Below are positions 11,191 to 12,925 of a stretch of 12,925 bases of DNA, in pieces (position 1 is the stretch's first letter; the number at the start of each line of letters is the position of its first letter). A model generated the notes under the pieces. That model made no database searches, had not been told where the DNA came from, and was given only the letters and a program-made list of their open reading frames with translations. Made by a program: the position numbers and the translations under genes. This stretch comes from CAYQPF01 sp964419225. GTDB taxonomy: Bacteria > Cloacimonadota > Cloacimonadia > Cloacimonadales > CAYQPF01. The stretch is taken from contig CAYQPF010000147.1 in NCBI GenBank assembly GCA_964419225.1, forward strand, positions 1 through 12,925. Direction: 5' to 3'.

Positions 11191-12925
11191 ATGGAACAAA
11201 AATTAAGTTTCTTTAAGAGAATTAAATACCTGATCTTAGGAAAACCTAAGGATCACGGGGATAAAAATATTTTTCATCAGATATCATTGATCGCTTTCAT
11301 GGCCTGGATCGGATTCGGAGTTGACGGGATAACTTCATCCTGTTATGGACCGCCTGAAGCCTATATAGCACTCGGGAATAATTATCATCTCAGTCTTTTT
11401 CTGGCTTTGATGACAGCCATTACAATTTTGATAGTCAGTTCCAGTTATAAACAGATCATCGAGATTTTCCCCAACGGCGGGGGAGGATATCAGGTAGCAA
11501 CCAAATTACTGTCTCCTTTTGTGGGCATGGTTTCAGGTTGTGCTTTGATCGTGGATTATGTGCTGACGATCACGGTTTCCCTGACAGCAGGGATCGATGC
11601 GATCTTTAGTTTTTTGCCTATGGAGTATCATCCCTACAAGCTGATCCTGTCTATATTTGTAATTCTTTTTTTGACAGTTCTGAATCTTCGAGGTGTGAAA
11701 GAGTCAATAACCTTGGTTATCCCGATATTTTTAGTATTCATGTTTACTCATGCTTTTCTGATCATCAAAGCATTTTTAACCCATCAAAGTGATATTTCGG
11801 TAGTTGTGAACAATTCGGTTATGAACTTACAACAGGTAATCACTCAATTGGGGATGTTCGGCGGTTTGTTTGTCGTTTTTCATGCTTATAGTTTGGGTAG
11901 TGGAACCTACACAGGTATAGAAGCTGTGAGTAACGGTATGCCGATGCTGAGAGAACCCCGAATTAGAGAAGGCAAAAAGACCATGAATTACATGGCGATA
12001 AGTCTGATTTTCATGGCTTGTGGATTGATTTTAGCTTATTTGTTTTATGATGTGAAGCCTCAAAGTGGTAAGACTTTGAATGCAGTTCTATTTGAAAGTG
12101 CAATGGGTGCTAATGGCTGGGGTTATATTTTTGTGATCATTACTCTGTTGTCTGAGGCATTGTTGCTGATAGTGGCTGCACAGACAGGTTTCCTCGGAGG
12201 TCCGCGTGTGCTGGCAAATATGGCTGCAGATCATTGGATGCCGGCTAAATTTACCATGCTCAGTGAACGGCTTGTGACTAAAAACGGGATATTGATCATG
12301 GGTTTAGCTGCGGTATTTTTAGTCATATTGACCAAGGGCTCTGTGGCATTCTTAGTGGTTTTGTATAGTATCAATGTGTTCATCACTTTTACCTTATCTC
12401 AGTTAGCAATGGTAGTTCATTGGATCCGCAGTAGAAAAAAAGAGAAATACTGGTATTACAAGGTTTTTGTCAACGGAATAGGTTTTACACTAACCGGGGT
12501 AATTCTTTTGACAGTGACATTTGTGAAGTTCTTTGAAGGTGGATGGCTGACCTTGATCGTGACTACGGGGCTAATTCTGATAAGTTTGATCATTAAGAAA
12601 CAGTACAATAAAGTTAAAAAGCATCTGGAACGTCTTGATACATTGGTAGAAAGCTTTACTGATAGTATTGAAACAAATAAACTGACTCCAGTTGCTTATC
12701 CCAAAGATTATAATACTGCCAGAACACATGACACGGCGATCGTGTTGGTCAATGGGTTTAACGGATTGGGAATTCATACACTTTATAATATTATCAGGTA
12801 TTTCAAAAAGCATTACCAGAACTATATTTTTGTTCAGGTAGGAACAGTTGATACAATTACCTTTAACTCCCATGAAGACCTGGCTAACCATAAACAGAAG
12901 ATTGAGGATGATCTCAGCAAATATT
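11191..12925 (+). CDS. APC-superfamily amino-acid-type permease with C-terminal cytoplasmic domain (3' end cut by window edge)
   Basis: The frame is open from ATG at 11191 through 578 codons to the right edge. AGAGG at 11181-11185 is a modest ribosome site. About twelve hydrophobic segments lie between residues 30 and 470. The first carries a glycine-containing break (GFGVDGITSSCYGPPEAY, about residues 41-58), as in the unwound TM1 of APC transporters. PNGGGGYQVA near 95 and SLGSGTYTGIEAVSNGMP near 236-252, followed by a charged cytoplasmic loop (REPRIREGKK), are also family-like. These inner-membrane carriers move amino acids or similar solutes with ions; the substrate here is not predictable. 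After residue 470 a cytoplasmic region begins with a coiled-coil-like stretch (KKQYNKVKKHLERLDTL) and then an alpha/beta-looking domain (AIVLVNGFNGLGIHT, IFVQVGTVD), possibly regulatory. It is divergent from the SMR gene. Confidence 0.85.
   Translation, partial: MEQKLSFFKRIKYLILGKPKDHGDKNIFHQISLIAFMAWIGFGVDGITSSCYGPPEAYIALGNNYHLSLFLALMTAITILIVSSSYKQIIEIFPNGGGGYQVATKLLSPFVGMVSGCALIVDYVLTITVSLTAGIDAIFSFLPMEYHPYKLILSIFVILFLTVLNLRGVKESITLVIPIFLVFMFTHAFLIIKAFLTHQSDISVVVNNSVMNLQQVITQLGMFGGLFVVFHAYSLGSGTYTGIEAVSNGMPMLREPRIREGKKTMNYMAISLIFMACGLILAYLFYDVKPQSGKTLNAVLFESAMGANGWGYIFVIITLLSEALLLIVAAQTGFLGGPRVLANMAADHWMPAKFTMLSERLVTKNGILIMGLAAVFLVILTKGSVAFLVVLYSINVFITFTLSQLAMVVHWIRSRKKEKYWYYKVFVNGIGFTLTGVILLTVTFVKFFEGGWLTLIVTTGLILISLIIKKQYNKVKKHLERLDTLVESFTDSIETNKLTPVAYPKDYNTARTHDTAIVLVNGFNGLGIHTLYNIIRYFKKHYQNYIFVQVGTVDTITFNSHEDLANHKQKIEDDLSKY

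Overview
The window looks like a chromosomal piece of an AT-rich Gram-negative bacterium of the FCB group, most likely Cloacimonadota or a close relative. The reasons are a type IX-secretion-style C-terminal tail (YPNPFNPQTTISY near the end of the 8426-10567 product), large exported beta-propeller and beta-sandwich proteins, a SUMF1-fold exported protein, and small MGQQQ-type membrane proteins of a kind I associate with uncultured FCB phyla. The phylum is an inference. A run of ten Ns at 3885-3894 marks an assembly join, so adjacency across that point is not proven.

Left part, minus strand (1-3863): a two-gene operon. A signal-peptide-bearing outer-membrane barrel of FadL/PorV type (2252-3811) is followed after 12 bases by a long exported protein of Fn3-like and carboxypeptidase-regulatory-like repeats, cut by the window edge (1-2239).

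Centre left, plus strand (3951-6208): four small single-membrane-helix, pilin-like proteins. Three are exactly 127 residues and align without gaps (Cys46, Trp67 and Trp77 conserved). The fourth, third in order, belongs to a sister branch with a GGGERSF motif. The first gene is separated from the other three by about 630 bases holding heptamer repeats, a possible small inverted-repeat element, a dyad, and a very good sigma-54 promoter match just upstream of the 4965 gene. The last three genes read as one operon from that promoter. This pilin-like cluster is the most interesting item here.

Centre right: an exported protein with two chitobiase-C-like domains and a SUMF1 domain lacking one of the two enzyme cysteines (6449-8026, plus). 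A convergent spacer with three inverted repeats follows. Beyond it is a secreted 14-blade two-component-regulator-type propeller with a type IX sorting tail (8426-10567, minus).

Right part: an SMR-family drug/cation exporter (10724-11053, minus) is divergent from an APC-superfamily permease (11191 to the edge, plus). Two large genes, at 1-2239 and 11191-12925, are open to the window edges. No rRNA, tRNA, CRISPR array, transposase or phage gene was seen.
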